Positions 1 to 5,399 of a DNA stretch of 25,357 nucleotides are shown here, piece by piece. The position numbers and the translations under genes were made by a program. The stretch comes from a virus: positions 1-25,357 of IMG/VR virus record IMGVR_UViG_3300011116_000282; one strand, given 5' to 3'. The first letter of the stretch is position 1. Each line of letters opens with the position of its first letter. The notes beneath the pieces were generated by a model. That model was given only the letters and a program-made list of their open reading frames with translations, searched no databases and was not told where the DNA came from.

Positions 1-2
1 AC

Positions 3-1424
3 AAAATGGTTCGTGAAGATGGGGGAGACGGGACGGTCTTTCGCGTTAACAAATGGACTCCAATCGAAGCCTCTATTGTATCACTGCCAGCAGACTCGTC
101 TGTTGGTGTTGGTCGGTCTATTGAAATTATCTCAACCCCAATTCAGGAGATTAAAATGAGTGAAGTAAATCATGACGAAATGCGTTCGGCTATCGTTAAG
201 CAGAATGCAGAAATCATTGAGACAGGTGCTCGTCTCAACAAGCGTGACATTGCTGAAAAGGCAATCGCTCGTGGTCTGTCGCTTGAGCAGTTCCGTGGTG
301 AATTGATCGAATCTTTCGGCAGTACAGCACTTGGCAATGGCTCGCATGAAGTCGGAATGAATAAGCGTGAGCGTTCTTCTTATTCGCTTATGCGTGCAAT
401 CAGTGCATCTGCTCGTCAGGACTGGTCTGAGGCTGGTTTCGAGCGTGAACTGTCCGACGAAATCGGAAAGCGTCTTGGTCGTACTGCTCGCGGCTTCTAC
501 GTTCCATCTGATATGTCTTGGTCAAAGCGTGATGTCATTTCTGGCACAGGCACAGGCACATCGAAGGGCGGCTACATGATCGGTACTGATCAGCGTGGTG
601 ATCTTTTCATTGATGCTCTCCGTGACACCATTGTCACTGCTGGCCTCGGTGCAACAATGCTGACTGGCCTTCAGGGTAATGTTGCGATTCCAAAACTTGC
701 CACGAAGACGACTGTTGCGTTTGTTGCTGAAACATCTGCACCAACTGAAGGTGCTCCTGTTTTCGGTCAGCTTACGATGTCGCCTAAGACTGTCGCTGGT
801 TATGTTGATATTTCACGCCGGATGATCATCCAGTCCGACCCATCGGTCGAAATGGTACTCCGTAATGACATCATCAACCAGATCGCAGCTAAGATTGATG
901 ACGTTGCTATCGAAGGTGGTGGTGCAAATGAGCCAACGGGTATTCTTGGCACAAGCGGCATCGGTGCAGTTGCAATCGGTACAAACGGTGGTGCTCCTAC
1001 TTGGGCGATGGTTAATAATCTTCAACGTGCTGTGGATATTGCCAACGCAAACACGGGTGCATTGTCCTACCTCACCAACCCGAAGGTTACCGCAAAACTC
1101 CGCACAACTGCCAAGCAGTCGTCTGGTGTTGAAGGCAACTTCATCCTTGGTGAGATGAATACGCTTCTCGGTTACGGCATTGCCTCGACGAACCTTGTTC
1201 CTTCCGATCTCACGAAGGGTACAACGTCTGGCACTTGCTCTGCACTGATCTATGGCAACTTCAACGAGTTGGTCATCGGAATGTGGAGCGGCATTGACAT
1301 TGTTGTTGATACAGCATCGCTTTCGACGGCTGGTGGTCTGCGTCTCGCATTCTTCCAAGACGTTGATGTCGGTGTTCGTCATGCTGAGTCGTTCGCGGCT
1401 TGCAAAGACATTACGACGACCTAA
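3..1424 (+). CDS. Prohead protease / major capsid protein fusion (5' truncated)
   Basis: The reading frame is open to the left edge of the window, so the gene begins outside it. Residues about 10-45 (WTPIEASIVSLPADSSVGVG) match the C-terminal end of ClpP-like phage prohead proteases. From about residue 51 the protein is charged and helical (to about 115), as in the scaffold-like delta region of HK97-type capsid proteins, and from about 130 to the end it has the look of the HK97-fold shell protein. Such protease-capsid fusions are a known phage family. The protease would cleave the scaffold region during procapsid maturation. An in-frame ATG at 156 with AGGAGA at 145-150 could start a separate capsid polypeptide of 422 residues. 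A strong terminator follows at once. Confidence 0.9.
   Translation, partial: KMVREDGGDGTVFRVNKWTPIEASIVSLPADSSVGVGRSIEIISTPIQEIKMSEVNHDEMRSAIVKQNAEIIETGARLNKRDIAEKAIARGLSLEQFRGELIESFGSTALGNGSHEVGMNKRERSSYSLMRAISASARQDWSEAGFERELSDEIGKRLGRTARGFYVPSDMSWSKRDVISGTGTGTSKGGYMIGTDQRGDLFIDALRDTIVTAGLGATMLTGLQGNVAIPKLATKTTVAFVAETSAPTEGAPVFGQLTMSPKTVAGYVDISRRMIIQSDPSVEMVLRNDIINQIAAKIDDVAIEGGGANEPTGILGTSGIGAVAIGTNGGAPTWAMVNNLQRAVDIANANTGALSYLTNPKVTAKLRTTAKQSSGVEGNFILGEMNTLLGYGIASTNLVPSDLTKGTTSGTCSALIYGNFNELVIGMWSGIDIVVDTASLSTAGGLRLAFFQDVDVGVRHAESFAACKDITTT
145..158 (+). promoter_or_regulatory. Internal Shine-Dalgarno and ATG for the capsid part
   Basis: AGGAGA at 145-150 lies 5 nt before an in-frame ATG at 156. 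The signal sits exactly at the boundary between the protease-like tail and the delta/capsid part, so a capsid polypeptide could be made separately from the fusion. This reading of its role is inference. Confidence 0.55.
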
Positions 1425-1446
1425 TCGGTATTATATCACGAAGATT

Positions 1447-1473
1447 AGGGACGGCTCACACCGTCCCTTTTTT
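1447..1473 (+). terminator. Intrinsic terminator after the capsid gene
   Basis: An 8-bp perfect stem (AGGGACGG / CCGTCCCT) with a 6-nt loop runs directly into a T6 tract, 23 nt after the capsid stop codon. This is a textbook rho-independent terminator for rightward transcription. It also separates the capsid gene from the two leftward genes that follow. Confidence 0.9.
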
Positions 1474-1474
1474 A

Positions 1475-1816
1475 TTATTCTTCATCTGTTTCAATCTCTG
1501 TAATCCATTCTAGCATCACTAGAGGTTGTTCAATATCTCTTGGTGGGTATGTCAACCAGTTAGGTTGAAAGTCTTCAAATCTAATTATCTCTGATGAAGA
1601 TAGATCATGGCTATGATAATCAAAACATCCATCAAATGTATGGAGATCGTATTCTTCTGTTGAGTCTCTCTTTGACATCGCCCAATGATTTACATGTAGG
1701 ATAAAATCAGCCTCATCCCAACTGTACCATATTTCTCGTGAGCCGCGATGAGGTCGATCAATAATGATTAATCCGTCTTTGAAAGGCGAGTTCTGATTAA
1801 TTGCGTATTGTGTCAT
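1475..1816 (-). CDS. Hypothetical protein, 113 aa
   Basis: Not recognised. It is an acidic soluble protein rich in Asp, Glu, Trp and His (for example YHSHDLSSSEIIRFEDFQ in the middle), without a signal peptide or membrane segment. The ATG at 1816 is preceded by a good ribosome binding site (GGGAGAA about 5-6 nt upstream). The same AACGGGAGAA block precedes the next gene upstream, which suggests both are genuine and belong to one leftward pair. It ends only 2 nt from the capsid terminator's T tract. Its place, reversed inside the structural operon, suggests an accessory (moron-type) gene. Confidence 0.72.
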   Translation of the reverse strand: MTQYAINQNSPFKDGLIIIDRPHRGSREIWYSWDEADFILHVNHWAMSKRDSTEEYDLHTFDGCFDYHSHDLSSSEIIRFEDFQPNWLTYPPRDIEQPLVMLEWITEIETDEE

Positions 1817-1837
1817 TGTGTTTCTCCCGTTGGTAGT

Positions 1838-1855
1838 GGGGAGCCGAAGCTCCCC
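1838..1855 (-). other. UUCG-tetraloop hairpin between two leftward genes
   Basis: A perfect 7-bp stem GGGGAGC/GCTCCCC closes on TTCG when read leftward, giving the extra-stable C(UUCG)G tetraloop. No U tract follows on the minus strand; on the plus strand the sequence after it (GTTGTTTGATT) is only weakly T-rich. It may be an mRNA-stabilising or processing hairpin, or a weak terminator. Confidence 0.6.
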
Positions 1856-1864
1856 GTTGTTTGA

Positions 1865-2116
1865 TTAACCTTCGTCCTGCTCTGCTTCAATCAAAGAAAG
1901 CTCGTCGCGATGATACCGACACGCGTCCCAATGAGCCAAATCAATGAATCGTGCGACGTTAATACGATCTGCAAGACGCTCTGCCTGATCTTTCGTGAAA
2001 TAGGCGAAACCCTTTGGCCCATTGTGGTAAACACTACGACCGTTGCCAAGATATGCTACAACCGCAAAAATGTTGGCTTCAACTTCAAAGGCATCTGCTG
2101 CTACGATCTTCGTCAT
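1865..2116 (-). CDS. Hypothetical protein, 83 aa
   Basis: Not recognised. It is a small soluble protein with a mixed alpha/beta pattern: a hydrophobic first half (residues 1-25, AFEVEANIFAVVAYLGNG), a central KGFAYFTKDQAERLADRINVAR stretch of strand-then-helix type (interrupted here only for description), and an acidic C-terminus. The start ATG at 2116 has GGGAGAA just upstream. It is first in the leftward pair and is probably driven by the promoter at 2151-2179. Accessory gene; function unknown. Confidence 0.72.
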   Translation of the reverse strand: MTKIVAADAFEVEANIFAVVAYLGNGRSVYHNGPKGFAYFTKDQAERLADRINVARFIDLAHWDACRYHRDELSLIEAEQDEG

Positions 2117-2150
2117 TTTTCTTCTCCCGTTTGGTTGTTTCTATATAATC

Positions 2151-2179
2151 AAATTACACAGTTTCTTAGAACACGTCAA
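2151..2179 (-). promoter_or_regulatory. Leftward sigma70-type promoter
   Basis: On the minus strand TTGACG (2179-2174), a 17-bp spacer and TAATTT (2156-2151) stand 35 bp before the start of the leftward gene at 2116. It would transcribe the two leftward accessory genes. Confidence 0.5.
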
Positions 2180-2232
2180 TAGAAAAATTGATATTTTTAC
2201 AAAATTATTTTTTATTTTATTAAAAAAAATGT

Positions 2233-2261
2233 TTGACATATATCAAAATATGTGATACGTT
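2233..2261 (+). promoter_or_regulatory. Rightward sigma70-type promoter with palindromic spacer
   Basis: A consensus TTGACA at 2233-2238 is followed by a 17-bp spacer and TACGTT (2256-2261). The promoter contains the inverted repeat ACATAT-6-ATATGT (2236-2253), a possible operator. The predicted transcript would begin near the small hairpin GTAGC-AAGAAA-GCTAC at 2268-2283. It is placed to drive the small gene at 2310. Confidence 0.6.
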
Positions 2262-2267
2262 CTATAT

Positions 2268-2283
2268 GTAGCAAGAAAGCTAC
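2268..2283 (+). other. Small hairpin at predicted 5' end of transcript
   Basis: GTAGC and GCTAC flank AAGAAA, beginning about 7 nt after the predicted -10 box. A stem at the very 5' end of an mRNA commonly protects it from decay; that role here is inference. Confidence 0.4.
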
Positions 2284-2309
2284 GGGCTATTTGAAATGGA
2301 AAAAACAAA

Positions 2310-2540
2310 ATGCAAAATGTCAGCTATGATGTTGTCGTAAAAAAAGAAATGAGCATGACAAAAGATGAATTGGCAAAGATTCGAGAAACTATCAAAAAGT
2401 TTGAAGGTGATAGTTGGAAGGGACGATACAGATTCAAAACTAGAGTTGAAGCAGAACGGAAATGTCATTGGATGAGTACAACAATTAAAATAAGATTTGA
2501 AGTTGTTGAAAGTTATCCAGTTGGAATCCAGATATTCTAA
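2310..2540 (+). CDS. Small hypothetical protein, up to 76 aa
   Basis: Not recognised. A basic, Lys-rich small protein with a predicted helix (TKDELAKIRETIKKFEG) followed by two strands. It stands alone between its own promoter (2233-2261) and its own terminator (2549-2573), which supports it being a real gene. The start is uncertain: no convincing ribosome binding site precedes ATG 2310, and ATGs at 2349 and 2355 are alternatives giving 63 or 61 residues. Divergent from the two leftward genes of the same cassette. Confidence 0.6.
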   Translation: MQNVSYDVVVKKEMSMTKDELAKIRETIKKFEGDSWKGRYRFKTRVEAERKCHWMSTTIKIRFEVVESYPVGIQIF

Positions 2541-2548
2541 TGATAATT

Positions 2549-2573
2549 GGGGAGGTGAAAGCCTCCCCTCTTT
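2549..2573 (+). terminator. Terminator hairpin with GAAA tetraloop
   Basis: GGGGAGGT-GAAA-GCCTCCCC forms an 8-bp stem (one U-G pair) closed by a GNRA tetraloop, followed by TCTTTG. It lies 8 nt after the stop of the small gene and closes the cassette. The U tract is short, so termination may be partial and let transcription into the head-completion genes. Confidence 0.65.
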
Positions 2574-2600
2574 GTCGTGCTAATTAATTTGAAAGATAAA

Positions 2601-3113
2601 ATGATAGATATTCGACAGATCGAGAACTCAAGATCAGGTCGCTCGGTTGCAATCCTTGGCGGTGGGCCATCTCTTCTCAATGACATCTATCAGTTGCCAG
2701 AGGATGTAGACCTGATCGGGATCAATCAACACGCATTATTATTGCCATTAGATTTTGTGGTATTTCTCGATCATGCAATGTGGGAGTTAGTTAAGGATCA
2801 TCCATGCCTGAAGGTGTCGCATCATAAGATTGAGCATGAACGAATGGTGTGGTCTGGAATCTGTCCTGAGTATGGATTGTCAGGTGCAGCGGCACTTTGG
2901 ATTGCAGAGTTTTTAGGTTATAAAGAAATTATGGTTTGCGGTTTTGATTGTTATTCACAGAAACGTCGATATTGGCACTCTCCTGTGGATCAGAATTTCG
3001 AGGCTAATGCTTACCAGAATGATATACGGATTTGGGATTTGGTTCGGTCGCATCTGAAATATCCAGAACGAATCAAGTTTATGTCTGGGCCAATGATGGA
3101 GAAATGGCAATGA
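2601..3113 (+). CDS. MptE/DUF115-like nucleotide- or sugar-binding fold protein
   Basis: Residues about 15-28 carry VAILGGGPSL, a Rossmann-type glycine loop, followed by a strand-helix pattern and the segments DLIGINQH, DFVVFLDH and EIMVCGFDCY. This arrangement resembles the DUF115 / 6-hydroxymethylpterin pyrophosphokinase-like (MptE, motility accessory factor) family, of which short phage members occur near head genes. The start is taken at ATG 2601; a GTG at 2577 inside the terminator's downstream flank is less likely. The stop overlaps the next start as ATGA. The role in the phage is unknown; modification of a sugar or cofactor is possible but unproven. Confidence 0.7.
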   Translation: MIDIRQIENSRSGRSVAILGGGPSLLNDIYQLPEDVDLIGINQHALLLPLDFVVFLDHAMWELVKDHPCLKVSHHKIEHERMVWSGICPEYGLSGAAALWIAEFLGYKEIMVCGFDCYSQKRRYWHSPVDQNFEANAYQNDIRIWDLVRSHLKYPERIKFMSGPMMEKWQ

Positions 3114-3331
3114 AGATTGAAATTACGAGTGCAACATTCGTCAAGGGTGATTTTTGCGATGCTGGTACGATCATCGAATTGAATGATCGTGAGGCACAGG
3201 ATTTAATCAACATGGGACGTGCTACACGGGCAACAACCGTTGAGGTTGATCAAGATATATCTGATCGCTCAATCGGTCTCAGCGATGCTCCTGAGTTCAC
3301 GAAACGCAAGGGTAGGACACCAAGAGGCTAA
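3110..3331 (+). CDS. Small head-tail region protein, 73 aa
   Basis: A 73-residue protein whose pattern (KGDFCDAGTIIELNDREAQD, then LINMGRATRA) fits the very common small phage proteins of the form K-x-G-x-h-x-L-x-x-x-x-A-x-x-L-h-x-x-G-x-A that sit between capsid and connector genes. ATG 3110 is chosen over ATG 3104 because GGAG at 3098-3101 gives an 8-nt spacing; it overlaps the upstream stop as ATGA, which implies translational coupling. The C-terminal third is charged and probably disordered. A structural or assembly role is likely from position only. Confidence 0.75.
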   Translation: MKIEITSATFVKGDFCDAGTIIELNDREAQDLINMGRATRATTVEVDQDISDRSIGLSDAPEFTKRKGRTPRG

Positions 3332-3333
3332 TC

Positions 3334-3648
3334 ATGGGTGTTGAGACAGAAGCTGATCGAGCATTGATGCTCAATGTCGGAGATTTTGGCACGATAGCAA
3401 GTTATACGCTATCTGCCGGGGGAAATTATTCTATTCTCGGAATTTTTGATAATGAGTATTTCGAGGCAGAGGCAAATACCAATGTTGGGTTTGTTTCTAC
3501 TCAGCCAAGATTTGTCTGTACGACAGCATCTCTTCCTGCAACTGCTGGTTACAATGATACTGCTGTGATCAACACGATTACATATAAAGTTCGTGTTGTT
3601 CAGCCTGATGGTACGGGAATGACAACTCTGATTCTGGAGAAGCAGTAA
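3334..3648 (+). CDS. Head-tail connector (gpFII / Gifsy-2 gp-like)
   Basis: A 104-residue beta-rich protein. Residues 14-25 (VGDFGTIASYTL), the IFDNEYFEA strand and the C-terminal YKVRVVQPDGTGMTTLILEK follow the pattern of the small head-tail joining proteins related to lambda gpFII and the Gifsy-2 prophage protein (beta-barrel attached to the portal ring). Such proteins sit on the filled head and receive the completed tail. It starts 2 nt after the previous gene with AGAGG upstream, and its TAA overlaps the next ATG by one base. The assignment rests on pattern and position. Confidence 0.75.
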   Translation: MGVETEADRALMLNVGDFGTIASYTLSAGGNYSILGIFDNEYFEAEANTNVGFVSTQPRFVCTTASLPATAGYNDTAVINTITYKVRVVQPDGTGMTTLILEKQ

Positions 3649-4091
3649 TGTCTCATCTTCGTAAGCAGATCAGGGATCGTATCATTGCAAATGTGTCAAA
3701 TTTGACCACAACGGGATCGAGAGTTTATCAGACTCGCCTATATCCGATTGCCTCTGTTTCTTTGCCAACATTGCTTGTTTATACGGTATCAGAAACATCT
3801 GAACCAGAAACAATGTCTCGTCCAAGAAAGATTATTCGTCGAGTAGATTTTGGCCTTGAAGGTATGGTCAATGGAACTACTGGATTGGATGATACTTTGG
3901 ACAATATCGCTAGAGATGTTGAAGAGGCATTATTGTCTGATCCAACTTGTAATGGTCTTGCAAAAGATACGGTTTTGACGGGCACAGAAATAGATTATAA
4001 TGCGTCAGGCGAACAACCTGTTGGCTCGGTTAAGATGACGTTTCAAGTCACCTATCGAACAACTGAAACTGAATCTGAGTCACCAGCTTGA
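3648..4091 (+). CDS. Tail terminator protein (gpU-like)
   Basis: A 147-residue alpha/beta protein with an N-terminal helix (HLRKQIRDRIIANV), the phrase RVYQTRLYPIASVSLPTLLVYT, a central FGLEGMVNG strand, a helix DNIARDVEEALLSD and a C-terminal strand MTFQVTYRT. This order is typical of tail terminator proteins, which cap the tail tube and make the join to the head. Its place between the connector and tail tube genes is the usual one. Coupled to the upstream gene by TAATG; AGGAG follows its stop and serves the next gene. Confidence 0.78.
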   Translation: MSHLRKQIRDRIIANVSNLTTTGSRVYQTRLYPIASVSLPTLLVYTVSETSEPETMSRPRKIIRRVDFGLEGMVNGTTGLDDTLDNIARDVEEALLSDPTCNGLAKDTVLTGTEIDYNASGEQPVGSVKMTFQVTYRTTETESESPA

Positions 4092-4101
4092 GGAGATACT
4101 A

Positions 4102-4491
4102 ATGGCTAATCATACGGGTAGTGAAGGTGTTATTCATTCCGGCACGAATGTTGTTTCTGAGGTGCGTTCATGGACGCTTACAGAGACTGGAGATACCATC
4201 GAAGATAGCACGATGGGAGATTCATACCGTACCTACAAAGGTGGCATGAAGAGTTGGACAGGTTCTGTTGTAACTTATTGGGATGAGACTGACACAACTG
4301 GTCAGGGAACATTCACCATTGGTTCAAGCATTACGATTAAATTCTATGCTGAAGGATCGGCAACAGGGGACACTTATTATTATGGTTCAGCTTTGGTAAC
4401 GAGCGTTGAACGATCTGCTGCATTTGATGGCATGGTCGAGGCAACATATTCGTTCCAAGGAACTGGTACTCTTTCTGTTGGCACAGCTTAA
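4102..4491 (+). CDS. Major tail (tube) protein, first copy
   Basis: A 129-residue beta-rich protein of tail-tube type: TLTETGDTIEDSTMGDSYRT, GGMKSWTGSVV and the C-terminal FDGMVEATYSFQGTGTL are hallmarks of small tube proteins that stack as hexameric rings along the tape measure. AGGAG at 4091-4095 precedes the ATG. A close paralogue follows immediately (4504-4899), with about two thirds of residues identical by my hand alignment. The two copies differ mainly in the N-terminal 10-20 residues and in the loop after YWDETD. Which copy builds the tube, or whether both do, cannot be told from sequence. Confidence 0.85.
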   Translation: MANHTGSEGVIHSGTNVVSEVRSWTLTETGDTIEDSTMGDSYRTYKGGMKSWTGSVVTYWDETDTTGQGTFTIGSSITIKFYAEGSATGDTYYYGSALVTSVERSAAFDGMVEATYSFQGTGTLSVGTA

Positions 4492-4503
4492 GGATTATTT
4501 AAC

Positions 4504-4899
4504 ATGGCTAATCATACAGGTTCTGAAGGTATCGTTAAGATCGGCACATATACGATGGCAGAAGTTCGTTCGTATACACTGACTGAAACGGGTGATACGA
4601 TTGAAGATAGCACGATGGGTGATTCCTATCGTACTTACAAAGGTGGCATGAAAAGCTGGACTGGTTCAGTTGTATGCTATTGGGATGAGACGGATTCTGC
4701 ACAATCTGCATTGACGGTAGGTGCAAGTGTGACACTGAATCTTTATCCAGAAGGTAACACTGCTGGAACATCTGAGAAATATTTCACTGGTAGTGTCATT
4801 GTAACAAGCATCGAACGGTCAGCAGCATTTGATGGCATGGTCGAAGCTACATTCTCATTCCAAGGAAATAACACACTAACATTATCAACATTAGCTTAA
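4504..4899 (+). CDS. Major tail (tube) protein, second copy (paralogue)
   Basis: A 131-residue paralogue of the protein encoded just upstream, sharing the first nine residues, an uninterrupted block of 33 residues (about 25-57) and most of the last third. The differing loop after YWDETD is re-lengthened (SAQSALTVGASVTLNLYPEG). The DNA has diverged at many third positions while the protein is conserved, which suggests both copies are under selection rather than a fresh duplication. It is followed by the tail assembly chaperone gene, the normal order after a tube gene. Confidence 0.85.
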   Translation: MANHTGSEGIVKIGTYTMAEVRSYTLTETGDTIEDSTMGDSYRTYKGGMKSWTGSVVCYWDETDSAQSALTVGASVTLNLYPEGNTAGTSEKYFTGSVIVTSIERSAAFDGMVEATFSFQGNNTLTLSTLA

Positions 4900-4908
4900 A
4901 GGGCAGAT

Positions 4909-5247
4909 ATGACGAATATTCTTGAACGAGCGAAAGCACATTTCAAAAATCAATCGGTTACAAGAATTGAGGTTCCTGAATGGGGTGAAAATGGAGTTCC
5001 GTTGATTATCTATTCAACGCCATTTACTCTTGCTGAGAAGGACAGAATTTTCAAAGGTTCTCAGGAGCAATCTTTGAAGGTTTTAGTTGATTGCATTATT
5101 CTGAAGGCGAAGGATGAGAAGGGTGATCCTATCTTCACACTCGAACATAAACGAGATTTGATGAATAGCGTTTCACCTGATGTTATCGTTCGAATTTCAA
5201 ACGAGATGATTTCACAGCCTAACGTGGATGATCTCGTAAAAAACTAA
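4909..5247 (+). CDS. Tail assembly chaperone, short form (gpG-like)
   Basis: A 112-residue protein between the tube and tape-measure genes, the place of lambda G. It contains EVPEWGENGVPLIIYSTPFTL and a following helical part, typical of the first domain of tail chaperones. It ends at TAA 5245-5247 directly behind a slippery heptamer, so this is the product of ribosomes that do not shift frame. The chaperone coats the tape measure protein and recruits tube subunits during tail assembly; it is usually absent from the finished virion. AGGG stands a few nt before the ATG. Confidence 0.85.
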   Translation: MTNILERAKAHFKNQSVTRIEVPEWGENGVPLIIYSTPFTLAEKDRIFKGSQEQSLKVLVDCIILKAKDEKGDPIFTLEHKRDLMNSVSPDVIVRISNEMISQPNVDDLVKN

Positions 5248-5399
5248 AGACCGATCCCGATGCGTTTGCTGTCTACGCATTAGCGGATCGGTTACATAAA
5301 ACGGTTGCTGAGATTTTGGAAATGGAAGTTTCTGAGTTCTTGGGTTGGATAGCTTACTTGACGATCATTTCGGAGAAAACAGATGGCAGTCGGAAATGA
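4909..5399 (+). CDS. Tail assembly chaperone, frameshifted long form (gpGT-like)
   Basis: A -1 shift at A AAA AAC (5238-5244) joins residues 1-112 to a 51-codon extension read from 5244 to the TGA at 5397-5399, giving 163 residues. The extension begins LKTDPDAFAVYALADRL and continues EILEMEVSEFLGWIAYLTII, the form of the T domain of lambda G-T fusions (helical, with a W-x-A-Y motif). It has no start codon of its own and no stop codons, which strongly supports real coding. The extension overlaps the tape measure start (5383) by 17 nt. By analogy the T part binds the tube protein while the G part binds the tape measure. Confidence 0.85.
5238..5291 (+). promoter_or_regulatory. Programmed -1 ribosomal frameshift signal
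   Basis: The heptamer A AAA AAC (5238-5244) is a perfect X-XXY-YYZ slippery site in the zero frame and is followed directly by the stop TAA. After a 6-nt spacer (5245-5250) there is a two-tier stem: CCGATCC (5251-5257) with GGATCGG (5285-5291), and inside it ATGCG (5260-5264) with CGCAT (5276-5280) around an 11-nt loop. Spacing and structure fit a stimulatory stem-loop. Confidence 0.9.

Noticed and set aside
813-1382. Long leftward frame (189 codons) opposite the capsid gene
   Set aside because: It lies entirely within the well-supported capsid coding sequence, has a Cys/Arg/Thr-rich composition typical of a reverse-strand shadow and no ribosome binding site.
2296-2340. 14-codon frame (ATG 2296 to TAA) as a leader peptide
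   Set aside because: It has no ribosome binding site, no run of regulatory codons and no attenuator after it.
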